The position numbers and the translations under genes were made by a program. Below are positions 23,430 to 37,000 of a stretch of 64,000 nucleotides of DNA, in pieces (position 1 is the first letter of the stretch; each line of letters begins with the position of its first letter). Under the pieces are notes generated by a model, which had not been told where the DNA came from, did not search any database, and saw only the letters and a list, made by a program, of their open reading frames with translations. The stretch comes from Allacma fusca (lineage: Eukaryota; Arthropoda; Collembola; Symphypleona; Sminthuridae): contig OX359247.1 in the NCBI GenBank assembly GCA_947179485.1, forward strand, positions 63,663,001-63,727,000, written 5' to 3'.

Positions 23430-26400
23430 CTCAAAAATTCTATCTATGACTAGTATGTATATAGCTATATAAAGTACGGGACATAACTTGATTTTTGTGT
23501 CATTAACAAATAACGTCCGAATCAAAGACGTTGTTTCAATTGTTACATCTTATTGGGCATTTATTTTAGAATTAAAAACGTCTACCCGTTCTTTGCAAAT
23601 CGAATTCTGTTTAACATTTTTTTATATATAAACCTTAAGTCGATGAAATGATTTGTTCGTCACTGGTCTGAAGGTTATGTCTCAAAAATTTTGCTACATG
23701 TATACAGTCATTAAATGGAAGTTTTTCAATTTGAATTGTCAATTATAACTAAAAAATTTCTAACTGGATAACACCGTATTAAAAAACCAATAGTTCGAGC
23801 TATAACTTACACGATCGTCCGGTTTATCTAGATTAGGTCTTAGATTTCATTGCTGGAGTTAAGTTTTTCAGTTAAAATATTTTATTCTAACAAATGTTGT
23901 TTTACGCTCAAAAATTCTAAATATGACAAGTATGTATATAGCTATATAAAGTACGGGAAATAACTTGATTTTTGTGTCACTTACCAATAACGTTTGAATC
24001 AAAGACGTTGTTGCAAATGTTACATCATAGGGGATTTATTGTAAAATTTAATTTAAAACGTCTACCCGTTCTTTGCAAATCTAATTTTGTTTTATATTTT
24101 TATATTTATAAACGTTTAGTCCATGAAATTATTTGTTCGGCCCTGGTCTGAAGGTTATGTCTCAAACATTTTGCTACATGTATACAATCAATTAATGGAA
24201 GAGTTTTTTAATTTTAATTGTCAATTATATCTAAAAAATTTCTAAATGGAGAACACCGTATTAAAAAATCAATATTTCGAGCTAGAACTTACACGATCGT
24301 CCGCATTATCTAGAGTAGGTCTTAGATTTCATTGCTGGAGTTAAACATTTATCAGTTTAAATATTTTATTCTAACAAATGTTATTTTACGCTCAAAAATT
24401 CTAAATTTGACTAGTATGTATATAGCTATATAAAGTACGGGACATAACTTGATTTTTGTGTCATTAACAAATAACGTCCGAATTAAAGACGTTGTTTCAA
24501 TTGTTACATCTTAAAAGGGGATTTATTGTAAAATTTAATTTAAAACGTCTACTCGTTCTTTGCAAATCGAATTCTGTTTCACATTTTATATATTTATAAC
24601 CGTTTAGACCATGAAATTATTTGTTCGGCCCTGGTCTGAAGGTTATGTCTCAAACATTTTGCTACATGTATACAATCAATTAATGGAAGAGTTTTTCAAT
24701 TTGAATTGTCAATTATAACTAAACAATTTCTAACTGGATAACACCGTATTAAAAAATCAATATTTCGAGCTAGAACTTACACGATCGTCCGCATTATCTA
24801 GAGTAGGTCTTAGATTTCATTGCTGGAGTTAAACATTTATCAGTTTAAATATTTTATTCTAACAAATGTGGTTTTACGCTCAAAAATTCAAAATATGACT
24901 AGTATGTATATAGCTATATAAAGTACGGGACATAACTTGATTTTTGTATCACTAACAAATAGCGTCTGAATCAAAGACGTTTTTGCAAATTTTACATTTT
25001 ATTGGGGGTTTATTTTAGAATAAAAAACGTCTACCCGTTCTTTGCAAATCGAATTCTGTTTTATATTTTTATATATGTAAAAGTTTAGTCGATGAAATGA
25101 TTAGTTCTTCCCTGGTCTGAAGGTTATGTCTCAAACATTTGTTAACATGTATACAACCAATTATTGGAACAGTTTTTCAATTTGAATTGTCAATTATAAC
25201 TAAAACATTTCTAACTAGATAACACCGTATTAAAAAATCAATATTTCGAGCTATAACTTACACGATCGTCCGCATTATCTAGAGTAGGTCTTAGATTTCA
25301 TTGCTGGAGTTAAACATTTATCAGTTTAAATATTTTATTCTAACAAATGTTGTTTTACGCTCAAAAATTCAAAATGTGACTAGTATGTTTATAGCTATAT
25401 AAAGTACGGGACATAACTTGATTTTTGTGTCACTAACAAATAACGTCTGAATCAAAGACGTTGTTGCAAATGTTACATCTTATAGGGGATTTATTGTAAA
25501 ATTTAATTTAAAACGTCTACCCGTTCTTTGCAAATCGAATTCTGTTTTATATTTTTATATATGTAAAAGTTTAGTCGATGAAAGGATTTGTTCGGCCCTG
25601 GTCTGAAGGTTATGTCTCAAACATTTTTTAACATGTATACAATCAATTAATGGAAGAGTTTTTCAATTTGAATTGTCAATTATAACTAAAACATTTCTAA
25701 CTGGATAACACCGTATAAAAAAATCAATATTTCGAGCTATAACTTACACGATCGTCCGCATTATCTAGAGTAGGTCTTAGATTTCATTGCTGGAGTTAAA
25801 CATTTATCAGTTTAAATATTTTTTTCTAACAAATGTTGTTTTACGCTCAAAAATTCAAAATGTGACTAGTATGTTTATAGCTATATAAAGTACGGGACAT
25901 AACTTGATTTTTGTGTCACTAACAAATAACGTCTGAATCAAAGACGTTGTTGCAAATGATACACCTTATAGGGGATTTATTGTAAAATTTGATTTAAAAC
26001 GTCTACCTGTTCTTTGCAAATCGATTTCTGTTTCACATTTTATATATTTATAACCGTTTAGACCATGAAATTATTTGTTCGGACCTGGTCTGAAGGTTAT
26101 GTCTCAAACATTTTGCTACATGTATACAATCAATTAATGGAAGAGTTTTTCAATTTGAATTGTCAATTAAAACTAAAAAATTTCTAACTGGATAACACCG
26201 TATTAAAAAATCAATATTTCGAGCTATAACTTACACGATCGTCCGCATTATCTAGAGTAGGTCTCAGATTTCATTGCTGGAGTTAAACATTTATCAGTTT
26301 AAATATTTTATTCTAACAAATGTGGTTTTACGCTCAAAAATTCAAAATATGACTAGTATGTATATAGCTATATAAAGTACGGGACATAACTTGATTTTTG

Positions 26401-29400
26401 TGTCACTAACAAATAACGTCTGAATCAAAGACGTTGTTGCAAATGTTACATCTTATAGGGGATGTATTGTAAAATTTAATTTAAAACTTCTACCCGTTCT
26501 TTAGAAATCGAATTCTGTTTCACATTTTATATATTTATAACCGTTTAGACCATGAAATTATTTGTTCGTCACTGGCCTGAAGGTCATGTCTCAAAAATTT
26601 TGCTACATGTATACAATCAATTAATGAAAGAGTTTTTCAATTTGAATTGTCAATTATAACTAAAAAATTTCTAACTGGATAACACCGTATTAAAAAATCT
26701 ATATTTCGAGCTATAACTTACACGATCGTCCGCATTATCTAGAGTAGGTCTTAGATTTCATTGCTGGAGTTAAACATTTATCAGTTTAAATATTTTATTC
26801 TAACAAATGTGGTTTTACGCTCAAAAATTCAAAATATGACTAGTATGTATATAGCCATATAAAGTACGGGACATAACTTGATTTTTGTATCACTAACAAA
26901 TAACGTCTGAATCAAAGACGTTTTTGCAAATTTTACATTTTATTGGGGGTTTATTTTAGAATAAAAAACGTCTACCCGTTCTTTGCAAATCGAATTCTGT
27001 TTTATATTTTTATATATATAAAAGTTTAGTCGATGAAATGATTTGTTCTTCCCTGGTCTGAAGGTTATGTCTCAAACATTTGTTAACATGTATACAATCA
27101 ATTATTGGAACAGTTTTTCAATTTGAATTGCCAATTATAACTAAAAAAATTTCTAACTGGATAACCCAATATTAAAAAATCAATATTTCGAGCTATAATT
27201 TACACGATCGTCCGCATTATCTAGAGTAGGTCTTAGATATCATTGCTGGAGTTAAAATTATTCAGCTAAAATATTTTATTCTAACAAATGTTGTTTTACG
27301 CTCAAAAATTCTAAATATGACTAGTATGTATATAGCTATATAAAGTATGGGACATAACTTGATTTTTGTGTCACTAACAAATAACGTCTGAATCAAAGAC
27401 GTTGTTGCAAATGTTACATCTTATAGTGGATGTATTGTAAAATTTAATTTAAAACGTCTACCCGTTCTTTAGAAATCGAATTCTGTTTCACATTTTATAT
27501 ATTTATAACCGTTTAGACCATGAAATTATTTGTTCGGCCCTGGTCTGAAGGTTATGTCTCAAACATTTTGCTACATGTATACAATCAATTAATGGAAGAG
27601 TTTTTCAATTTGAATTGTCAATTATAACTAAAAAATTTGTAACTGGATAACACCGTATTAAAAAATCAATATTTTGAGCTATAACTTACACGATCGTCCG
27701 CATTATCTAGAGTAGGTCTTAGATTTCATTGCTGGAGTTAAACATTTATCAGTTTAAATATTTTATTCTAACAAATGTGGTTTTACGCTCAAAAATTCAA
27801 AATATGACTAGTATGTATATAGCTATATAAAGTACGGGACATAACTTGATTTTTGTGTCACTAACAAATAACGTCTGAATCAAAGACGTTGTTGCAAATG
27901 TTACATCTTATAGGGGATGTATTGTAAAATTTAATTTAAAACGTCTAACCGTTCTTTAGAAATCGAATTCTGTTTCACATTTTATATATTTATAACCGTT
28001 TAGACCATGAAATTATTTGTTCGGCCCTGGTCTGAAGGTTATGTCTCAAACATTTTTTAACATGTATACAATCAATTAATGGAACAGTTTTTCAATTTAA
28101 ATTGTCAATTATAACTAGAAAATTTCAAACTGGACAACACCGTAAAAAAAAAATCAATATTTCGAGCTATAACTTATACGATCGTCGGCATTATCTAGAG
28201 TAGGTCTTAGATTTCACTGCCGGAGTTAAACATTTATCAGTTTAAATATTTTATTCTAACAAATGTTGTTTTACGCTCAAAAGTTCAAAATATGACTAGT
28301 ATGTATATAGCTATATAAAGTACGGGACATAACTTGATTTTTGTGTCACTAACAAATAACGTCTGAATCAAAGACGTTGTTGCAAATGTTACATCTTATA
28401 GGGGATTTATTGTAAAATTTAATTTAAAACGTCTACCCGTTCTTTGCAAATCGAATTCTGTTTTATATTTTTATAAATATAAAAGTTTAGTCGATGAAAT
28501 GATTTGTTCGTCCCTGGTCTGAAGGTTATGTCTCAAACATTTTTTAACATGTATACAATCTATTAATAGAAGAGTTTTTCAATTTTAATTGTCAATTATA
28601 ACTAAAAAATTTCTAACTGGATAACACCGTATAAAAAAATCAATATTTCGAGCTATAATTCACACGATCGTCCGCATTATCTAGAGTAGGTCATAGATTT
28701 CATTGCTGGAGTTAAACATTTATCAGTTTAAATATTTTATTCTAACAAATGTTGTTTTACGCTCAAAAATTCAAAATTTGACTAGTATGTATATAGCTAT
28801 ATAAAGTAAGGGACATAACTTGATTTTTGTGTCACTAACAAATAACGTCTGAATCAAAGACGTTGTTGCAAATGTTACAATTTATTGGGGATTTATTGTA
28901 AAATTTAATTTAAAACGTCTACCGGTTCTTTGCAAATCGAATTCTGTTCCACATTTTATATATTTATAACCGTTTAGTCCATGAAATTATTTGTTCGGCT
29001 TGGTCTGAAGGTTATGTCTCAAACATTTTGCTACACGTATACAATCAATTAATGGAAGAGTTTTTCAATTTGAATGGTCAATTATAACTAAAATATTTCT
29101 AACTGGATAACACCGTATTAAAAAATCAATATTTCGAGCTATAACTTGCACGACCGTCCGCATTATCTAGAGTAGGTCTTAGATTTCATTGCTGGAGTTA
29201 AACATTTATCAGTTTAAATATTTTATTCTAACAAATGTGGTTTTACGCTCAAAAATTCAAAATATGACTAGTATGTATATAGCTATATAAAGTACGGGAC
29301 ATAACTTGATTTTTGTGTCACTAACAAATAACGTCTGAATCAAAGACGTTGTTGCAAATGATACACCTTATAGGGGATGTATTGTAAAATTTAATTTAAA

Positions 29401-30215
29401 ACGTCTACCCGTTCTTTAGAAATCGAATTCTGTTTCACATTTTATATATTTATAACCGTTTAGACCATGAAATTATTTGTTCGGCCTTGGTCTGAAGGTT
29501 ATGTCTCAAACATTTTGCTAGATGTATACAATCAATTAATGGAAGAGTTTTTCAATTTGAATTGTCAATTATAACTAAAAAATTTCTAACTGGATAACAC
29601 CGTATTAAAAAATCAATATTTCGAGCTATAACTTACACGATCGTCCGCATTATCTAGAGTAGGTCTTAGATTTCATTGCTGGAGTTAAACATTTATCAGT
29701 TTAAATATTTTATTCTAACAAATGTTGTTTTACGCTCAAAAATTCAAAATATGACTAGTATGTATATAGCTATATAAAGTACGGGACATAACTTGATTTT
29801 TGTATCACTAACAAATAACATCTGAATCAAAGACGTTTTTGCAAATTTTACATCTTATTGGGGGTTTATTTTAGATTAAAAAACGTCTACCCGTTCTTTG
29901 CAAATCGAATTCTGTTTTATATTTTTTTATATATAAAAGTTTAGTCGATGAAATGATTTGTTCTTCCCTGGTCTGAAGGTTATGTCTCAAACATTTTGCT
30001 ACATGTATACAATCAATTAATGGAAGAGTTTTTCAATTTGAATTGTCAATTATAACTAAAAAATTTCTAACTGGATAACACAATATTAAAAAATCAATAT
30101 TTCGAGCTATAACTTACACGATCGTCCGCATTATCTAGAGTAGGTCTTAGATATCATTGCTGGAGTTAAAAGTTTTTCAGCTAAATTATTTTATTCTAAC
30201 AAATGTTGTTTTACG

Positions 30216-30626
30216 CTCAAAAATTCTAAATATGACTAGTAGGTATATAGCTATATAAAGTATGGGACATAACTTGATTTTTGTGTCACTAACAAATAAC
30301 GTCTGAATCAAAGACGTTTTTGCATATTTTACATTTTATTGGGGGTTTATTTTAGAATAAAAAACGTCTACCCGTTCTTTGCAAATCGAATTCTGTTTTA
30401 TATTTTTATAAATATAAAAGTTTAGTCGATGAAATGATTTGTTCGTCCCTGGTCTGAAGGTTATGTCTCAAAAATTTCTAACTGGATAACACAATATTAA
30501 AAAATCAATATTTCGAGCTATAACTTACACGACCGTCCGCATTATCTAGAGTAGGTCTTAGATTTCATTGCTGGAGTTAAACATTTATCAGTTTAAATAT
30601 TTTATTCTAACAAATGTGGTTTTACG
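30216..30626. repeat. Internally deleted satellite unit (411 bp)
   Basis: Relative to neighbouring units of 481-487 bp, about 70-75 bases are lost. 'atgtctcaaa' near 30470 is followed at once by 'aatttctaactgg', which normally lies beyond the 'tgtatacaatc ... attataact' segment. The shared A-run at both edges is the likely junction. Confidence 0.85.
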
Positions 30627-31112
30627 CTCAAAAATTCAAAATATGACTAGTATGTATATAGCTATATAAAGTACGGGACATAACTTGATTTTTGTGTCAC
30701 TATCAAATAACGTCTGAATCAAAGACGTTGTTGCAAATGTTACATCCTGTAGGGGATGTATTGTAAAATTTAATTTAAAACGTCTACCGGTTCTTTGCAA
30801 ATCGAATTCTGTTCCACATTTTATATATTTATAACCGTTTAGTCCATGAAATTATTTGTTCGGCTTTGTCTGAAGGTTATGTCTCAAACATTTTGCTACA
30901 TGTATACAATCAATTAATGGAATAGTTTTTCATTTTGAATGGTCAATTATAACTAAAATATTTCTAACTGGATAACACCGTATTAAAAAATCAATATTTC
31001 GAGCTATAACTTTCACGATCGTCCGCATTATCTAGAGTAGGTCTTAGATTTCATTGCTGGAGTTAAACGTTTTTCAGCTAAATTATTTTATTCTAACAAA
31101 TGTTGTTTTACG

Positions 31113-32568
31113 CTCAAAAATTCAAAATATGACTAGTATGTATATAGCTATATAAAGTACGGGACATAACTTGATTTTTGTGTCACTAACAAATAACGTC
31201 TGAATCAAAGACGTTGTTGCAAATGTTACATCCTATAGGGGATGTATTGTAAAATTTAATTTAAAACGTCTACCGGTTCTTTGCAAATCGAATTCTGTTC
31301 CACATTTTATATATTTATAACCGTTTAGTCCATGAAATTATTTGTTCGGCTTTGTCTGAAAGTTATGTCTCAAACATTTTGCTACATGTATACAATCAAT
31401 TAATGGAAGAGTTTTTCAATTTGAATGGTCAATTATAACTAAAATATTCTAACTGGATAACACCGTATTAAAAAATCAATATTTCGAGCTATAACTTACA
31501 CGATCGTCCGCATTATCTAGAGTAGGTCTTAGATTTCATTGCTGGAGTTAAAAGTTTTTCAGCTAAATTATTTTATTCTAACAAATGTTGTTTTACGCTC
31601 AAAAATTCAAAATATGACTAGTATGTATATAGCTATATAAAGTACGGGACATAACTTGATTTTTGTGTCACTAACAAATAACGTCTGAATCAAAGACGTT
31701 GTTGCAAATGTTACAACTTATAGGGGATTTATTGTAAAATTTAATTTAAAACGTCTACCCTCTCTTTGCAAGTCGAATTCTGTTTCACATTTTATATATT
31801 TATAACCGTTTAGTCCATGAAATTATTTGTTCGGCTTTGTCTGAAAGTTATGTCTCAAATATTTTGCTTCATGTATACAATCAATTAATGGAAGAGTTTT
31901 TCAATTTGAATTGTCAATTAAAACTAAAAAATTTCTAACTGGATAACACCGTATAAAAAAATCAATATTTCGAGCTATAACTTACACGATCGTCCGCATT
32001 ATCTAGAGTAGGTCTTAGATTTCATTGCTGGAGTTAAACATTTATCAGTTTAAATATGTTATTCTAACAAATGTTGTTTTACGCTCAAAAATTCAAAATA
32101 TGACTAGTATGTATATAGCTATATAAAGTACGGGACATAACTTGATTTTTGTGTCACTAACAAATAACGTCTGAATCAAAGACGTTGTTGCAAATGTTAC
32201 ATCCTATAGGGGATGTATTGTAAAATTTAATTTAAAACGTCTACCGGTTCTTTGCAAATCGAATTCTGTTCCACATTTTATATATTTATAACCGTTTAGT
32301 CCATGAAATTATTTGTTCGGCTTTGTCTGAAAGTTATGTCTCAAACATTTTGCTACATGTATACAATCAATTAATGGAAGAGTTTTTCAATTTGAATGGT
32401 CAATTATAACTAAAATATTCTAACTGGATAACACCGTATTAAAAAATCAATATTTCGAGCTATAACTTACACGATCGTCCGCATTATCTAGAGTAGGTCT
32501 TAGATTTCATTGCTGGAGTTAAAAGTTTTTCAGCTAAATTATTTTATTCTAACAAATGTTGTTTTACG
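31113..32568. repeat. Three-unit higher-order repeat (1456 bp), first copy
   Basis: Units 31113 and 31598 recur as 32569 and 33054, an offset of 1456 bp. The first of each pair has 'tacatcctatagggg', 'taccggttc' and 'ggctttgtctgaaagtt'; the second has 'tacaacttatagggg' and 'taccctctctttgcaagtc'. The third unit (32084) is itself nearly identical to 31113 and 32569. Confidence 0.85.
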
Positions 32569-34021
32569 CTCAAAAATTCAAAATATGACTAGTATGTATA
32601 TAGCTATATAAAGTACGGGACATAACTTGATTTTTGTGTCACTAACAAATAACGTCTGAATCAAAGACGTTGTTGCAAATGTTACATCCTATAGGGGATG
32701 TATTGTAAAATTTAATTTAAAACGTCTACCGGTTCTTTGCAAATCGAATTCTGTTCCACATTTTATATATTTATAACCGTTTAGTCCATGAAATTATTTG
32801 TTCGGCTTTGTCTGAAAGTTATGTCTCAAACATTTTGCTACATGTATACAATCAATTAATGGAAGAGTTTTTCAATTTGAATGGTCAATTATAACTAAAA
32901 TATTCGAACTGGATAACACCGTATTAAAAAATCAATATTTCGAGCTATAACTTACACGATCGTCCGCATTATCTAGAGTAGGTCTTAGATTTCATTGCTG
33001 GAGTTAAAAGTTTTTCAGCTAAATTATTTTATTCTAACAAATGTTGTTTTACGCTCAAAAATTCAAAATATGACTAGTATGTATATAGCTATATAAAGTA
33101 CGGGACATAACTTGATTTTTGTGTCACTAACAAATAACGTCTGAATCAAAGACGTTGTTGCAAATGTTACAACTTATAGGGGATTTATTGTAAAATTTAA
33201 TTTAAAACGTCTACCCTCTCTTTGCAAGTCGAATTCTGTTTCACATTTTATATATTTATAACCGTTTAGACCATGAAATTATTTGTTCGGCCCTGGTCTG
33301 AAGGTTATGTCTCAAATATTTTGCTTCATGTATACAATCAATTAATGGAAGAGTTTTTCAATTTGAATTGTCAATTAAAACTAAAAAATTTCTAACTGGA
33401 TAACACCGTATAAAAAAATCAATATTTCGAGCTATAACTTACACGATCGTCCGCATTATCTAGAGTAGGTCTTAGATTTCATTGCTGGAGTTAAACATTT
33501 ATCAGTTTAAATATTTTATTCTAACAAATGTTGTTTTACGCTCAAAAATTCAAAATATGACTAGTATGTATATAGCTATATAAAGTACGGGACATAACTT
33601 GATTTTTGTATCACTAACAAATAACATCTGAATCAAAGACGTTTTTGCAAATTTTACATCTTATTGGGGGTTTATTTTAGATTAAAAAACGTCTACCCGT
33701 TCTTTGCAAATCGAATTCTGTTTTATATTTTTTTATATATAAAAGTTTAGTCGATGAAATGATTTGTTCTTCCCTGGTCTGAAGGTTATGTCTCAAACAT
33801 TTTGCTACATGTATACAATCAATTAATGGAAGAGTTTTTCAATTTGAATTGTCAATTATAACTAAAAAATTTCTAACTGGATAACACCGTATTAAAAAAT
33901 CAATATTTCGAGCTATAACTTACACGATCGTCCGCATTATCTAGAGAAGGTCTTAGATTTCATTGCTGGAGTTAAAAGTTTTTCAGCTAAAATATTTTAT
34001 TCTAACAAATGTTGTTTTACG

Positions 34022-37000
34022 CTCAAAAGTTCTAAATATGACTAGTATGTATATAGCTATATAAAGTATGGGAAATAACTTGATTTTTGTGTCACTAACA
34101 AATAACGTCTGAATCAAAGACGTTTTTGCAAATTTTACATTTTATTGGGGGTTTATTTTAGAATAAAAAACGTCTACCCGTTCTTTGAAAATCGAATTCT
34201 GTTTTATATTTTATATATATAAACGTTTAGTCGATGAAATGATTTGTTCGACCATGGTCTAAAGGTTATGTCTCAAACATTTTTTAACATGTATACAATC
34301 ATATGATGGAAGAGTTTTTCAATTTAAATTGTCAATTATAACTAAAATATTTCTAACTGGACAACACCGTATTAAAAAATCAATATTTCGAGCTATAACT
34401 TACACGATCGTCCGCATTATCTAGAGTAGGTCTTAGATTTCATTGCTGGAGTTAAACATTTATCAGTTTAAATATTTTATTCTAATAAATGTTGTTTTAC
34501 GCTCAAAAGTTCAAAATATGACTAGTATGTATATAGCTATATAAAGTATCGGAAATAACTTGATTTTTGTGTCACTAACAAATAACGTCTGAATCAAAGA
34601 CGTTTTTGCAAATTTTACATTTTATTGGGGGTTTATTTTAGAATAAAAAACGTCTACCCGTTCTTTGCAAATCGAATTCTGTTTTATATTTTATATATAT
34701 AAACGTTTAGTCGATGAAATGATTTGTTCGTCCCTGGTCTGAAGGTTATGTCTCAAAAATGTTTTAACATGTATACAATCATATGATGGAAGAGTTTTTC
34801 AATTTAAATTGTCAATTATAACTAAAAAATTTCTAACTGGACAACACCGTATTAAAAAATCAATATTTCGAGCTATAACTTACACGATCGTCCGCATTAT
34901 CTAGAGTAGGTCTTAGATTTCATTGCTGGAGTTAAACATTTATCAGTTTAAATATTTTATTCTAATAAATGTTGTTTTACGCTCAAAAGTTCAAAATATG
35001 ACTAGTATGTATATAGCTATATAAAGTATCGGAAATAACTTGATTTTTGTGTCACTAACAAATAACGTCTGAATCAAAGACGTATTTGCAAATTTTACAT
35101 TTTATTGGGGGTTTATTTTAGAATAAAAAACGTCTACCCGTTCTTTGAAAATCGAATTCTGTTTTATATTTTATATATATAAACGTTTAGTCGATGAAAT
35201 GATTTGTTCGTCCCTGGTCTGAAGGTTATGTCTCAAACATTTTTTAACATGTATACAATCAATTGATGGAAGAGTTTTTCAATTTAAATTGTCAATTATA
35301 ACTAACAAATTTCTAACTGGACAACACCGTATTAAAAAATCAATATTTCGAGCTATAACTTACACGATCGTCCGCATTATCTAGAGTAGGTCTTAGATTT
35401 CATTGCTGGAGTTAAACATTTATCAGTTTAAATATTTTATTCTAATAAATGTTGTTTTACGCTCAAAAGTTCAAAATATGACTAGTATGTATATAGCTAT
35501 ATAAAGTACGGGACATAACTTGATTTTTGTGTCACTAACAAATAACGTCTGAATCAAAGACGTTGTTGCAAATGTTACATCTTATAGGGGATGTATTGTA
35601 AAATTTAATTTAAAACGTCTACCCGTTCTTTGCAAATCGAATTCTGTTTCACATTTTATATATTTATAACCGTTTAGTCCATGAAATTATTTGTTCGGCT
35701 CGTTCTGAAGGTTACGTCTCAAACATTTTGCTACATGTATACAATCAATTAATGGAAGAGTTTTTCAATTTGAATTGTCAATTATAACTAAAATATTTCT
35801 AACTGGATAACACCGTATTAAAAAATCAATATTTCGAGCTATAACTTACACGATCGTCCGCATTATCTAGAGTAGGTCTTAGATTTCATTGCTGGAGTTA
35901 AAAGGTTTTCAGCTAAAATATTTTATTCTAACAAATGTTGTTTTACGCTCAAAAATTCTAAATATGACTAGTATGTATATAGCTATATAAAGTATGGGAA
36001 ATAACTTGATTTTTGTGTCACTAACAAATAACGTCTGAATCAAAGACGTTTTTGCAAATTTTACATTTTATTGGGGGTTTATTTTAGAATAAAAAACGTC
36101 TACCCGTTCTTTGAAAATCGAATTCTGTTTTATATTTTATATATATAAACGTTTAGTCGATGAAATGATTTGTTCGTCCATGGTCTGAAGGTTATGTCTC
36201 AAACATTTTTTAACATGTATACAATCAATTGATGGAAGAGTTTTTCAATTTAAATTGTCAATTATAACTAAAAAATTTCTAACTGGACAACACCGTATTA
36301 AAAAATCAATATTTCGAGCTATAACTTACACGATCGTCCGCATTATCTAGAGTAGGTCTTAGATTTCATTGCTGGAGTTAAACATTTATCAGTTTAAATA
36401 TTTTATTCTAATAAATGTTGTTTTACGCTCAAAACTTCTAAATATGACTAGTATGTATATAGCTATATAAAGTATGGGAAATAACTTGATTTTTGTGTCA
36501 CTAACAAATAACGTCTGAATCAAAGACGTTTTTGCAAATTTTACATTTTATTGGGGGTTTATTTTAGAATAAAAAACGTCTACCCGTTCTTTGAAAATCG
36601 AATTCTGTTTTATATTTTATATATATAAACGTTTAGTCGATGAAATGATTTGTTCGTCCATGGTCTGAAGGTTATGTCTCAAACATTTTTTAACATGTAT
36701 ACAATCAATTGATGGAAGAGTTTTTCAATTTAAATTGTCAATTATAACTAAAAAATTTCTAACTGGACAACACCGTATTAAAAAATCAATATTTCGAGCT
36801 ATAACTTACACGATCGTCCGCATTATCTAGAGTAGGTCTTAGATTTCATTGCTGGAGTTAAACATTTATCAGTTTAAATATTTTATTCTAATAAATGTTG
36901 TTTTACGCTCAAAAGTTCAAAATATGACTAGTATGTATATAGCTATATAAAGTATCGGAAATAACTTGATTTTTGTGTCACTAACAAATAACGTCTGAAT

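Larger units (their letters stand above)
14331..23906. repeat. Satellite array, diverged A-type monomers (20 units)
   Basis: Same monomer family, with visibly more substitutions and indels between neighbours. Unit starts: 14331, 14808, 15287, 15768, 16247, 16725, 17205, 17682, 18161, 18646, 19128, 19607, 20264, 20742, 21221, 21702, 22176, 22653, 23130, 23430. Several units carry a variant in which 'gttgtttcaattg' is replaced by 'gttgttgaaaaat' and the following G run is shortened. Many combine 'cacctgatt', 'acatttgaccgg' and 'ttgcgggaggtaaaagc'. Two units have grossly abnormal length (657 and 300 bp) and are listed separately. Reduced homogeneity next to two more homogeneous arrays is what is expected of a zone that exchanges less with the array core; that reading is inference. 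No gene is seen. Confidence 0.95.
23907..34021. repeat. Satellite array, B-type monomers (21 units)
   Basis: The monomer type changes at 23907. B-type diagnostics are cgtctgaatc, gttgcaaatgttac, 'ggggatttattg' followed by a longer 'taaaatttaatttaaaac', accgtttag, ttcggccctgg, cgcattatctagag and 'taaacatttatcagtttaaa'. Unit starts: 23907, 24391, 24879, 25360, 25846, 26333, 26820, 27301, 27788, 28276, 28762, 29248, 29735, 30216, 30627, 31113, 31598, 32084, 32569, 33054, 33541. Typical length is 481-488 bp. A related C-type (gacgtttttgcaaattttac, gaataaaaaacg) is interspersed, for example at 24879, 26820 and 29735. Alignment to A-type is obvious over the whole unit, so these are subfamilies of one satellite and not different repeats. 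No gene is seen. Confidence 0.95.
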
